Under the pieces are notes generated by a model. That model saw only the letters and a list, made by a program, of their open reading frames with translations. It was not told the origin of the DNA and ran no database searches. Positions 51,541-59,824 of a stretch of 64,000 bases of DNA are shown here, piece by piece. Position 1 is the stretch's first letter, and every line of letters begins with the position of its first letter. Made by a program: the position numbers and the translations under genes. Source of the DNA: an uncultured Muribaculaceae bacterium (GTDB lineage: Bacteria > Bacteroidota > Bacteroidia > Bacteroidales > Muribaculaceae); the NCBI GenBank assembly GCA_910577585.1, contig CAJTNN010000010.1, forward strand, positions 1 through 64,000, written 5' to 3'.

Positions 51541-52797
51541 TTATCGTTTTGATTTTTTGCGCTTGGTGCCCTTGGGAGGGTGTATCTCGTCGGGGGTATA
51601 TATTCTCCGGTCCAGTCGCGGATAGACCAAGGCATAAGATGCACACAGCGCCAGCGTGGCACCCCAAAGCGGGAATACAGCCGGATTGGCCGACTGCGGC
51701 TGGAATGGCCAGAGTGCCGTCATGATGACCAGCACAATCAGGTCTACAATCACCATAGCCTGGGCCAGCGGGCGCGTATGGCGCCACCAGATGCATATGG
51801 CCGGCACGAATTGCAGCGGCGTGAGCCACAGAAACATCAGATTCGGAGCCGTCGAATCGTGGGTGGAGACAAACACAAGAAACCATACCACACATCCGGC
51901 GAAGCCGAGCAGAGAGAAGAATATGGTCATCCACCATCTCACGATTCTACCTTTGAACCATTGCCAGAGGCCGATGCCGATATTGGCACACATCAGCAGT
52001 GTCGCGAAGAAAAGTGGTGTCAGATACCATGGTGTAGGAGGGAGCACCGGGTCGGAGCTCCCGGCATATAACACTTCAGGGGGGGAGGTTAGTTTACCGC
52101 CACCTGCAAAATGTGCATTTTCAGCAAGCTCCATGAAGCGCAGCGGCGAGAAAATCTCCTGCCTCGAATTGAGCGGAGCATCGATGCCGCTTCCCAGAGC
52201 CAGGTCGATACCGAACTGATACCAAGGGTAGTTGCGGTGGTAATGCCTCATTGCATTGCGGAATGAGGTGAATGCCACACTATCGGGATATATTATGCGG
52301 CGTGGCGCCACAGCCGAATCGAGCATAGCTGCGATTCGCGTAGAGCAATTGTCGCGCACATAATTGTAGCGGTAGGTGCGGTTGGCCGGCAGCGCGTTGA
52401 TCTGCAGCAGATGGCGCAGTCGCTGAGTCTCCTCGGGCGAGAAATTGAGTGGTTGCTCCACGACTTTCGAACCACGCTCAATATATTGAGGCATAAACCA
52501 TTCGAAGGGGTATCCCCACACCATATAGTCAGTCTCACCCTTCACGAACCGATACACAAAATTAGGGGTATTGAAATCAAACACCCCATAGTTCCACACC
52601 GAATCGACCACGGCGCCCGATGCATCGTAGCCCTGGATGCGGATTGCCTCATGGCCTACAAGCTCATAGATTTCCGGACCCGGATAGCAGGTGATGAGGC
52701 TCGCCCTCAGACGAGGAGTGATAGCCTGCATCGGCAGGATGCAGGCTATCACCATAAAAGTCAGTAATACGAAATATATGTGTTGACGCGTGTGCAT
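51541..52797 (-). CDS. DUF4105 (Lnb N-terminal-like) membrane protein
   Basis: A 418-residue protein. A signal or first membrane segment precedes a periplasmic DUF4105 domain (about 30-260), with CYPGPEIYELVGHEAIRI, VWNYGVFDFNTPNF and the core RYNYVRDNCSTRI. This Cys/His set resembles the lipoprotein N-acyltransferase Lnb fold and suggests a thiol enzyme. Five hydrophobic segments follow (about 275-400), then a basic tail (KGTKRKKSKR). The ATG overlaps the asnS stop by one base (TGATG). Lipoprotein processing is a reasonable inference, not shown. Confidence 0.85.
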   Translation of the reverse strand: MHTRQHIYFVLLTFMVIACILPMQAITPRLRASLITCYPGPEIYELVGHEAIRIQGYDASGAVVDSVWNYGVFDFNTPNFVYRFVKGETDYMVWGYPFEWFMPQYIERGSKVVEQPLNFSPEETQRLRHLLQINALPANRTYRYNYVRDNCSTRIAAMLDSAVAPRRIIYPDSVAFTSFRNAMRHYHRNYPWYQFGIDLALGSGIDAPLNSRQEIFSPLRFMELAENAHFAGGGKLTSPPEVLYAGSSDPVLPPTPWYLTPLFFATLLMCANIGIGLWQWFKGRIVRWWMTIFFSLLGFAGCVVWFLVFVSTHDSTAPNLMFLWLTPLQFVPAICIWWRHTRPLAQAMVIVDLIVLVIMTALWPFQPQSANPAVFPLWGATLALCASYALVYPRLDRRIYTPDEIHPPKGTKRKKSKR

Positions 52798-54194
52798 CAA
52801 TACTCGCAGTTTTTAGGATATCGGGGGAAGGGAATCACGTCGCGGATGTTCTGCATGCCGGTCACAAAGAGCACCAGGCGCTCGAAGCCCAGACCGAATC
52901 CGGAATGGGGCACACTGCCGAAGCGGCGTGTATCGAGATACCACTCCATCCCCTCCAGACCCATCTCATTGATGCGTCCCTGCAGCTTTTCGAAGTCCTC
53001 CTCACGCTGAGAGCCACCAATGATCTCGCCGATTTTCGGGAAGAGCACATCCATGGCGCGCACAGTCTTGCCATCCTCATTGAGCTTCATGTAGAAGGCC
53101 TTGATCTCCTTCGGATAGTCGGTAAGGATGACCGGTTTGCGGAAGTGTTCCTCCACCAGGTAGCGCTCATGCTCCGAAGCCAGGTCGACACCCCAGTATA
53201 CCGGGAATTCAAACTTCTTGCCACTCTCCTCGAGGATTCGGATACCCTCAGTATAGGGGAGACGCACGAAATCATTCTCCACCACAAACTTCAGGCGCTC
53301 AGGCAGCTCCTTGTCGAAATGTTCGGCCAGGAACTCGATATCATCCTTGCAGTGCTCGAGAGCATAATTGATGCAATACTTGATGAATTCCTCAGCCAGA
53401 TCCATGTTGTCCTGAATCTCATAGAAAGCCATTTCCGGCTCAATCATCCAGAACTCCGACAGATGGCGCGGAGTGTTGGAATTCTCAGCGCGGAAAGTGG
53501 GGCCGAAAGTGTAGATGCAACCCAGAGCGGTAGCGCCAAGCTCACCCTCGAGCTGGCCAGACACGGTGAGTGAGGCCATCTTGCCGAAGAAATCCTTCGA
53601 ATAGTCGATTTTCCCCTCCTTATCGGTGGGCAGGTCATTGAGCGGCAGTGTAGTCACCTGGAACTGCGCACCAGCGCCCTCACAGTCAGAGGCAGTGATG
53701 AGCGGAGTGTGGAAATAGTAGAATCCCTTGTCGTTGAAGAACTTATGCACTGCGAAGGCCAAAGCGTGGCGCACACGCAGCACTGCCGAGAAGAAATTGG
53801 TGCGCGGACGCAGATGCGCCTTCTCGCGCAGGAACTCGAGCGAGTGTCCCTTCTTCTGGAGCGGATAGGTGTCGGGGTCGGCAGTGCCGTAGACCTGGAG
53901 CTCCTCGGCCTGAATCTCCACACTCTGTCCCTTACCCTGCGACTCCACGAGAGTGCCCTGTACATGGATAGATGCGCCGGTAGTGACCAGACGCAGGTCA
54001 TCGTCAGAGAATTTCGCGAGGTCGAACACTATTTGCAGCGACTTTACAGAGGAGCCGTCGTTGAGGGCCACGAACTGCACATACTTGTTGCCACGGCGAG
54101 AGCGCACCCAACCCTTCACGTCGACAGTCTTGCCGAGATAGGGAGCCGGGTCGGCCATAAGCCGGGCCACCATTGTGCGACGAATATCTTGCAT
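52797..54194 (-). CDS. asnS: Asparaginyl-tRNA synthetase
   Basis: A 465-residue class II synthetase. The N-terminal OB-fold anticodon domain (about 18-115: VDVKGWVRSRRGNKYVQFVA) is followed by the catalytic domain with motif 2 FRAENSNTPRHLSEFWMIEP and motif 3 GFGLGFERLVLF. The Asn-type reading is favoured by HLSEFWMIEPEMAF and SDCEGAGAQF. I start at MQDIRRTMVARL; 35 more upstream codons are open but not homologous. It is coupled to the DUF4105 gene. Confidence 0.95.
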   Translation of the reverse strand: MQDIRRTMVARLMADPAPYLGKTVDVKGWVRSRRGNKYVQFVALNDGSSVKSLQIVFDLAKFSDDDLRLVTTGASIHVQGTLVESQGKGQSVEIQAEELQVYGTADPDTYPLQKKGHSLEFLREKAHLRPRTNFFSAVLRVRHALAFAVHKFFNDKGFYYFHTPLITASDCEGAGAQFQVTTLPLNDLPTDKEGKIDYSKDFFGKMASLTVSGQLEGELGATALGCIYTFGPTFRAENSNTPRHLSEFWMIEPEMAFYEIQDNMDLAEEFIKYCINYALEHCKDDIEFLAEHFDKELPERLKFVVENDFVRLPYTEGIRILEESGKKFEFPVYWGVDLASEHERYLVEEHFRKPVILTDYPKEIKAFYMKLNEDGKTVRAMDVLFPKIGEIIGGSQREEDFEKLQGRINEMGLEGMEWYLDTRRFGSVPHSGFGLGFERLVLFVTGMQNIRDVIPFPRYPKNCEY

Positions 54195-54321
54195 TGTAGA
54201 TAAATCGGTTTCAAGTCCGGCGCAGCTGCATCGCCTGACAGCGGCTCTGCACCGGTGAGAATCATATCCGCCGGCCACTGTGCCGGCGGACAGATTCACG
54301 TATGTGATTATAAATTATAGA

Positions 54322-55866
54322 TTATTCAAAAGACCCCATGCGGAGGAAGTTGACCTCCTCCTGAGTGAGGTAGCGCCAGCGGCCACGGGGCAGGTTCTTC
54401 TTTGTCAGACCTGCGAAGTATACGCGGTCGAGCTTGGTGACGCGGTATCCGAGGTGCTCGAAAATGCGGCGCACGATTCGGTTGCGACCTGAGTGGATCT
54501 CTATGCCGGCCTGGTTGCGGTCGGTGTCAGAGACGTAGCTGATGGCATCGGCGTGAATTTCGCCATCCTCGAGCTCAATGCCGTCGGCGATGCGCTGCAT
54601 ATCCTCTTCGGTGATATCCTTATCGGTCCATACGTGATAGATTTTCTTCTTCACGAATTTCGGATGAGTCAGTTTCGAAGCGAGGTCGCCATCGTTGGTG
54701 AGCAGAAGCACGCCGGTGGTGTTGCGGTCCAGTCGGCCTACGGGATAGATGCGCTCACGGCAGGCATTCTTCACGAGGTCGAGCACAGTGAGACGGCCGT
54801 TGGGGTCGTCGGAGGTAGTGACGCAATCCTTCGGCTTGTTGAGCAGCACATAGCACTTGCGCTCGGGAGTGACTACCTTCTCTTCATATTCCACCACATC
54901 GGTAGGAGTGATTTTCACACCCAGTTCGGTCACCACATTGCCATTCACCTTCACCTTGCCCTGAGTGATGAATTCATCGGCCTCGCGGCGAGAGCATATG
55001 CCGGCGTTGGCCATGAACTTGTTGAGGCGGATTTCGGTGTTCGGATCGATAGCCTCGATTTCATATTCAATCTGGCGCGGACGCGGAGTGAATGTGCGGT
55101 TCTGATTGTTGCGGTTGAAGCCACCCTGCTGGCGTGCCTGGTTAGGACGGTTCTGGCCGTAGGGGTTGCGACCCTGGTTCATGCGGGGCTGATAGCCGCC
55201 CTGATTGTTGCGGGGCTGGTAGCCGCCCTGGTTATTGCGGGGCTGATAGCCGCCCTGGTTGTTGCGGGGCTGATAGCCGCCCTGATTGTTGCGGGGCTGG
55301 TAGCCGCCCTGGTTGTTGCGGGGCTGGTAGCCGCCCTGATTGTTGCGGGGCTGATAGCCGCCCTGATTGTTGCGGGGCTGATAGCCGCCCTGATTGTTGC
55401 GGGGCTGATAGCCACCCTGGTTATTCTGGCCATAAGAATTCTGGCCATAACCATTCTGCTGGCGGGGCTGGTAGCCACCCTGATTGTTGCGGGGCTGATA
55501 GCCACCCTGCTGGCGGTTGTTGTAGCCTCCGTAAGAGTTCTGCTGACGGTTGTTGTAGCCATTCTGCTGGCGCGGCTGGTAGCCACCCTGCTGACCGTCG
55601 GCGTTATAATTGTTGCGGGGTTGGTATCCACCCTCGCGACGCTGATAGGGCTGATAGCCACCTTCGCGGCGCTGATAGGGCTGATAAGAGTTCTGGCGGG
55701 GCTGATAACCCTGGTTGTTGGCCGCCCCCTCTGACGATGCGTCATCGCCGGGCGCGTCAGCTGCACCCTGGTTGAGAGGACGATAGCGGTTTTCCTGGTC
55801 AGATGCGTCGATAGATGCGTTCAATGAACCTATACGCGGTCGTTTAGCTTTTTTCTCAGAATCCAT
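54322..55866 (-). CDS. RsuA/RluB-family pseudouridine synthase with long repeat N terminus
   Basis: A 514-residue protein. Residues 1-275 are low-complexity and rich in Gln, Gly, Tyr, Asn and Arg, including nine tandem NNQGGYQPR units and two QPYQRREGGY units. The enzyme follows: an S4 RNA-binding domain (IRLNKFMANAGICSRREADE) and the RluB/RsuA catalytic domain with the active-site Asp in GRLDRNTTGVLLLTNDG. It should isomerise a uridine of rRNA. The repeat tail resembles RGG/prion-like RNA-binding regions and is very long for this family. I start at MDSEKKAKRPRIG, 12 codons into the open frame. A hairpin (CCGCCGGC) lies between it and asnS at 54266-54289. Confidence 0.9.
   Translation of the reverse strand: MDSEKKAKRPRIGSLNASIDASDQENRYRPLNQGAADAPGDDASSEGAANNQGYQPRQNSYQPYQRREGGYQPYQRREGGYQPRNNYNADGQQGGYQPRQQNGYNNRQQNSYGGYNNRQQGGYQPRNNQGGYQPRQQNGYGQNSYGQNNQGGYQPRNNQGGYQPRNNQGGYQPRNNQGGYQPRNNQGGYQPRNNQGGYQPRNNQGGYQPRNNQGGYQPRNNQGGYQPRMNQGRNPYGQNRPNQARQQGGFNRNNQNRTFTPRPRQIEYEIEAIDPNTEIRLNKFMANAGICSRREADEFITQGKVKVNGNVVTELGVKITPTDVVEYEEKVVTPERKCYVLLNKPKDCVTTSDDPNGRLTVLDLVKNACRERIYPVGRLDRNTTGVLLLTNDGDLASKLTHPKFVKKKIYHVWTDKDITEEDMQRIADGIELEDGEIHADAISYVSDTDRNQAGIEIHSGRNRIVRRIFEHLGYRVTKLDRVYFAGLTKKNLPRGRWRYLTQEEVNFLRMGSFE
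55171..55424. repeat. 27-bp coding repeats in the pseudouridine synthase gene
   Basis: Nine in-frame copies of a 27-bp unit (one strand TTGCGGGGCTGATAGCCGCC) encode NNQGGYQPR. Only a few silent differences separate copies, so the number probably varies between strains. Confidence 0.93.
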
Positions 55867-56122
55867 AATGATAAAAGTTTTGAATAGGGAGGCACACGGC
55901 ATCTCTGCCTGAGCACCCCGACTAAGGCACCTCCGGGGGCGATTTGTAGAATCAGTAGATTGCCCGGTTGTGGCTGAGTTGGAGTTTTTTTATTGGTTAT
56001 GTAATAGTTAGAATTGTCTTTGCAATTATCGGTGAGATGAGTGGGAAGTCATAGATTCCCGTCATTCACCCGCGCGGTATACTCCTCATCGCCCGAGGAG
56101 GCCTGGGGGTGTATTGACGTTG

Positions 56123-56130
56123 CAAAGATA
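56123..56130 (-). promoter_or_regulatory. -7 box of the pseudouridine synthase gene
   Basis: Minus-strand TATCTTTG about 260 bp before the start codon. No matching TTTG is seen at -33. It is back to back with the divergent promoter of the methionine operon. Confidence 0.35.
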
Positions 56131-56138
56131 GTAAAAAA

Positions 56139-56169
56139 TTGGTAAATTCGCTAATATTTAGTAATTTTG
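56139..56169 (+). promoter_or_regulatory. Promoter of the methionine operon
   Basis: TTGG, 19 bases, TAATTTTG. Transcription would start near 56176, giving a leader of about 180 nt. The leader (to 56356) contains TCAAATTAAA and TTAAGTAG strings like the ends of the dispersed repeats, but no SAM or cobalamin riboswitch pattern. Confidence 0.5.
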
Positions 56170-56356
56170 TTTGAAAATTTCCGCAAAGTAGCTTTCAATA
56201 AGCCCCTATCAGAGCGCGTTAATATTGTAATACCTCGCCGCGATGGCCGCTGAGGGGCTGAAGGTCGATTGTATTTATGAGGCTGGTCAAATTAAAATTT
56301 TTAATTAAGTAGAGCTTAGATTTGGCCGGCTACTTGACTCTTAAGGTGAAAAAGAT

Positions 56357-57562
56357 ATGTCAGAAAAAAGTATAAAGGGGAGCACGGCTGCCATACATGC
56401 GGCCATGCCGCGCAAGGATGCCTATGGCGCACTGGCCATGCCGGTGTATCATTGCTGTGCATATGAATTCCCCGACCATAAGTCGATGATTGACTCCTTC
56501 ACCGGAGTGAGCGATGACCCCGACTACTCGAGGGTCACGAATCCTACTGTGATTCATTTCGAAAACATCATCAAGACTCTCACCGGAGCCTCTGAGGTGG
56601 TGGCTTTTACCTCAGGTATGGCGGCTATCTCAGCGGCCATAATGGCTGTGGCCTCGGCCGGATGCCGCATTGTCACCTCGCGTCATCTCTTCGGCAACAC
56701 CTACTTGCTGCTCACCTCCACATTGGCCCGCTTCGGGGTGGAGACAGTGCTTGTTGACCTCACCGACCTTGATGCCGTGCGCGCCGCGGTCAACGACCGC
56801 ACTGCCTGCATATATCTTGAGACTGTCACCAACCCGCAGATGGAGGTGGCCGACCTGCGTGCACTCGCTGATATTGCCCATGCCGCCGGTGTGCCCCTTA
56901 TAGCCGACACCACCATGGTGCCCTTCATCTTCACCGATTGCCGGGCTCTTGGGGTGGATGTCGAGATATTGTCGAGTACAAAGTATCTCAGTGGGGGCGC
57001 CACATCGCTCGGCGGCCTTGTGGTGGACTACGGCACCTTCCCCGGCATTGGCCGCGCGCTGCGCAAAGACCTCCTGATGAATCTTGGCGGCTACATGACC
57101 CCGCATGCCGCCTATATGCAGACACTCGGCCTTGAGACCCTCCCGGCCCGCTACGATGTGCAGGAGCGCAATGCGATGGCTGTGGCCCGTGCACTGCACT
57201 CGATGTCAGGGCAGTATCCGATAGAGGTGTGCTATCCGGGGTTGGAGGATAACAAGTATCACGAGGTGGCCACCCGCCAGTTTGGCGGTCATTACGGCGC
57301 CATGCTCACCCTCAGCCTCCCCTCCGAGGAGGCGTGCTACAGATTTATAGATGCGTTGCAGCTTGTGCGCAGAGCCACCAACCTCTTCGACAACCGCACA
57401 CTTGCCATACATCCGGCCAGCACGATATTCGGCACAATCGATGCCGCCACACGCCGGCAGATGGATGTCTCCGACCGCCTCATACGTCTCAGCATAGGAC
57501 TTGAGGATGCCGACGACGTTATCGCCGACCTCACCCGGGCCATACGCGCCGCACTTGCCTGA
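56357..57562 (+). CDS. Trans-sulfuration PLP enzyme (Cys/Met metabolism family)
   Basis: A 401-residue fold type I PLP enzyme. YSRVTNPTVIHFENIIKTL and the PLP lysine in SSTKYLSGGATSLGG (about 210) mark the cystathionine gamma-synthase / O-acetylhomoserine sulfhydrylase family. Homology alone does not separate these activities. As first gene of an operon with a C-S lyase, metF and metH it should supply cystathionine or homocysteine from an activated homoserine. The 27-bp gap to the next gene supports co-transcription. Confidence 0.88.
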   Translation: MSEKSIKGSTAAIHAAMPRKDAYGALAMPVYHCCAYEFPDHKSMIDSFTGVSDDPDYSRVTNPTVIHFENIIKTLTGASEVVAFTSGMAAISAAIMAVASAGCRIVTSRHLFGNTYLLLTSTLARFGVETVLVDLTDLDAVRAAVNDRTACIYLETVTNPQMEVADLRALADIAHAAGVPLIADTTMVPFIFTDCRALGVDVEILSSTKYLSGGATSLGGLVVDYGTFPGIGRALRKDLLMNLGGYMTPHAAYMQTLGLETLPARYDVQERNAMAVARALHSMSGQYPIEVCYPGLEDNKYHEVATRQFGGHYGAMLTLSLPSEEACYRFIDALQLVRRATNLFDNRTLAIHPASTIFGTIDAATRRQMDVSDRLIRLSIGLEDADDVIADLTRAIRAALA

Positions 57563-57589
57563 TCTCCCGCCTCAATTAAATCTCTGGTT

Positions 57590-58768
57590 ATGGAATACGA
57601 TTTCGACAGAAAGATTGACCGCGCCGGTTCGGGCGCGCTGAAATACGATGCTTTGCAGGAACGCTTCGGCCGCCCCGACCTGCTGCCGATGTGGGTGGCT
57701 GACATGGACTTCGCCACACCCGACTTCATCATCGATGCCCTGCGGCAGCGGCTGGAGCATCCGGTGATGGGCTACACCATCGAGCCGGCCGACTACCGAC
57801 CCTCGATAATCGACTGGCTCCGCGAGCTTCACGGTGTGGAGGTCGACCCCTCATGGCTCACATTCATCCCCGGTATCGTGAAGGGTATAGGAATGGTGGT
57901 CAATCTCTTCACGGCCCCCGGCGATGGCGTGATCATCATGCCCCCGGTGTATTATCCTTTCCGCATCGTGCCCGAGGAGAATTCGCGCCGCGTGCTATAT
58001 AATCCCCTCATAGAGCAGCCCGATGGACGCTACGCTCCCGATTTCGAGGGACTCGAGCGACTTGCCTCCGACCCTGGCAGCAAATTGCTGATACTGTCCA
58101 GCCCGCATAATCCTGCCGGAATAGCATGGACTCGCCCGCAGCTGGAGCGTATCGCTGAGATATGCGCCCGCCATGGAGTGCTGGTGGTGGCCGATGAGAT
58201 TCATTCAGAGATGATGTTGTGGGGAGGCGGGCATGTGCCGTTCTACACAGTCTCTGACGCCGCCCGAGCCAACAGCATCACCTTCGCCGCCCCCTCCAAG
58301 ACCTTCAACATCGCCGGCATAGTGAGCTCATATGCCATAGTGCCCGATGCGGAGCTCCGCGAGAGATTCTTCAGTTATCTTAAAGCCAACGAACTCGACG
58401 AGCCCACCCTCTTCTCACCCATCGCCACGATAGCCGCCTATCGCCATGGCCATGAATGGCGGCGCCGGATGCTCGCCTATGTAGAGGGCAACATCCGGTT
58501 TATCGAAGAATTCTGCAGCCGTCATCTCCCCGGCATAAAGGCATTGCGCCCAGACGCGAGCTTCCTGGTGTGGCTTGATTGCCGCCGGCTCGGCCTCAGC
58601 CACGATGAATTATGCAGCTTATTTTGCGACGACTGCCATCTTGCCCTCAACGATGGCGAGATGTTCGGCCCCGGTGGCGAGGGTTTCATGCGTCTCAATG
58701 CCGCAGCCCCGCGCGAGGTGGTGGCCGAAGGTTTGCGCCGCATAGAGGCGGCCCTGTCCCGCCGGTAG
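57590..58768 (+). CDS. MalY/PatB-type C-S lyase (cystathionine beta-lyase)
   Basis: A 392-residue PLP enzyme. The N-terminal LPMWVADMDFATPDFIIDAL is characteristic of the MalY/PatB group, and the PLP lysine is in SKTFNIAGIVSSYAI (about 232). These enzymes cleave cystathionine to homocysteine, pyruvate and ammonia. Its position directly between the trans-sulfuration gene and metF fits that role. An aminotransferase activity is the alternative. Confidence 0.88.
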   Translation: MEYDFDRKIDRAGSGALKYDALQERFGRPDLLPMWVADMDFATPDFIIDALRQRLEHPVMGYTIEPADYRPSIIDWLRELHGVEVDPSWLTFIPGIVKGIGMVVNLFTAPGDGVIIMPPVYYPFRIVPEENSRRVLYNPLIEQPDGRYAPDFEGLERLASDPGSKLLILSSPHNPAGIAWTRPQLERIAEICARHGVLVVADEIHSEMMLWGGGHVPFYTVSDAARANSITFAAPSKTFNIAGIVSSYAIVPDAELRERFFSYLKANELDEPTLFSPIATIAAYRHGHEWRRRMLAYVEGNIRFIEEFCSRHLPGIKALRPDASFLVWLDCRRLGLSHDELCSLFCDDCHLALNDGEMFGPGGEGFMRLNAAAPREVVAEGLRRIEAALSRR

Positions 58769-58851
58769 ATAGCCGCCGCCACCACCGCCATAGTGCGGTC
58801 CCCCTGCCGCCGACCGGCAGAAACAGAATATTAACCTAAAGACTATTAATT

Positions 58852-59805
58852 ATGAATGAATATAACGATGCCGCAGCGCAGCAGACTCCGAAATTCTCAT
58901 TCGAGATACTCCCCCCGCTCAAAGGCAACAGTGTATATAAGGTGTATGGTATAATCGACAAACTCAAGGAGTTCAACCCCGCCTACATCAACATCACCTC
59001 CCACCACAGCGAGTATGTATATAAGGAGCAGCCGGACGGCAGTCTGCGCCGTGTGAGTGTGCGCAAGCGCCCCGGCACAGTGGCCATCGCCGCCGCCATA
59101 CAGAACAAATACGGCATCCCGGCCGTGCCCCACATCATCTGCAAAGGATTCACAAAAGAGGAGACCGAGTATGCTCTTCTCGACCTCAACTTCCTCGGCA
59201 TACAGAATCTCCTGCTGCTGCGCGGCGACTGCAAGTCGCTCGAGACGATGCAGCAGAATTCAGAACTCTATCACGAGCATGCCACCGACCTGCAGGCGCA
59301 GGTGAATCTCTTCAACCAGGGCTACTCACTCGACGGCACCCGCATCCAGGGCATCGAGACCCCCTTCACCTACGGCATGGCCTGCTATCCCGAAAAGCAT
59401 GAAGAGGCCCCCAACATGGCCTCCGACCTCTATTGGGCCAAGAAGAAGGTTGATGCCGGCGCGTCATACCTCGTCACCCAGATGTTTTTCGACAATCAGA
59501 AGTATTTCGACTTCGTGGCACGCTGCCGCGAGGCCGGAATCAAGGTGCCCATTATCCCCGGCATAAAACCGATAGTGTTTGCCAATCAGCTGACTGTGTT
59601 GCCGAGAGTATTCCGCTCAGACATACCCGAAGATCTTGCCAATGCCCTGCTCGCCTGCCGCAGCGAGGAGGAGGTGAGAGCCGTAGGTGTGGAGTGGGGT
59701 ATAGCCCAGTGTCGCGAACTTATAGCCAACGGAGTCGATGCGCTGCACTTCTACACCTTCCTCGCTTCCGACTCCGTGCGCCGTATAGCCGAGGCAATAT
59801 ATTGA
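58852..59805 (+). CDS. metF: 5,10-methylenetetrahydrofolate reductase
   Basis: A 317-residue FAD enzyme that makes 5-methyltetrahydrofolate for MetH. FSFEILPPLKGNSVYKVYGI contains the catalytic Glu, ITSHHSEYVYKEQ and LLLRGDCKSL follow, and YLVTQMFFDNQKYF with IPGIKPIVFANQL complete the barrel. The length matches bacterial MetF (about 300). It is 19 bp upstream of metH, so the methyl donor and acceptor steps are coupled. Confidence 0.95.
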   Translation: MNEYNDAAAQQTPKFSFEILPPLKGNSVYKVYGIIDKLKEFNPAYINITSHHSEYVYKEQPDGSLRRVSVRKRPGTVAIAAAIQNKYGIPAVPHIICKGFTKEETEYALLDLNFLGIQNLLLLRGDCKSLETMQQNSELYHEHATDLQAQVNLFNQGYSLDGTRIQGIETPFTYGMACYPEKHEEAPNMASDLYWAKKKVDAGASYLVTQMFFDNQKYFDFVARCREAGIKVPIIPGIKPIVFANQLTVLPRVFRSDIPEDLANALLACRSEEEVRAVGVEWGIAQCRELIANGVDALHFYTFLASDSVRRIAEAIY

Positions 59806-59824
59806 TATCACTTAACCGACACAG

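Noticed and set aside
54493..55734. 413-codon plus-strand ORF rich in Ala, Leu, Ile and Val
   Set aside because: It is the antisense of the NNQGGYQPR repeats and the enzyme domain of the pseudouridine synthase; its hydrophobic repeats are an artefact of the 27-bp unit.
55900..56356. Possible SAM riboswitch before the methionine operon
   Set aside because: No SAM-I core pattern or other class that I can recognise in the leader.
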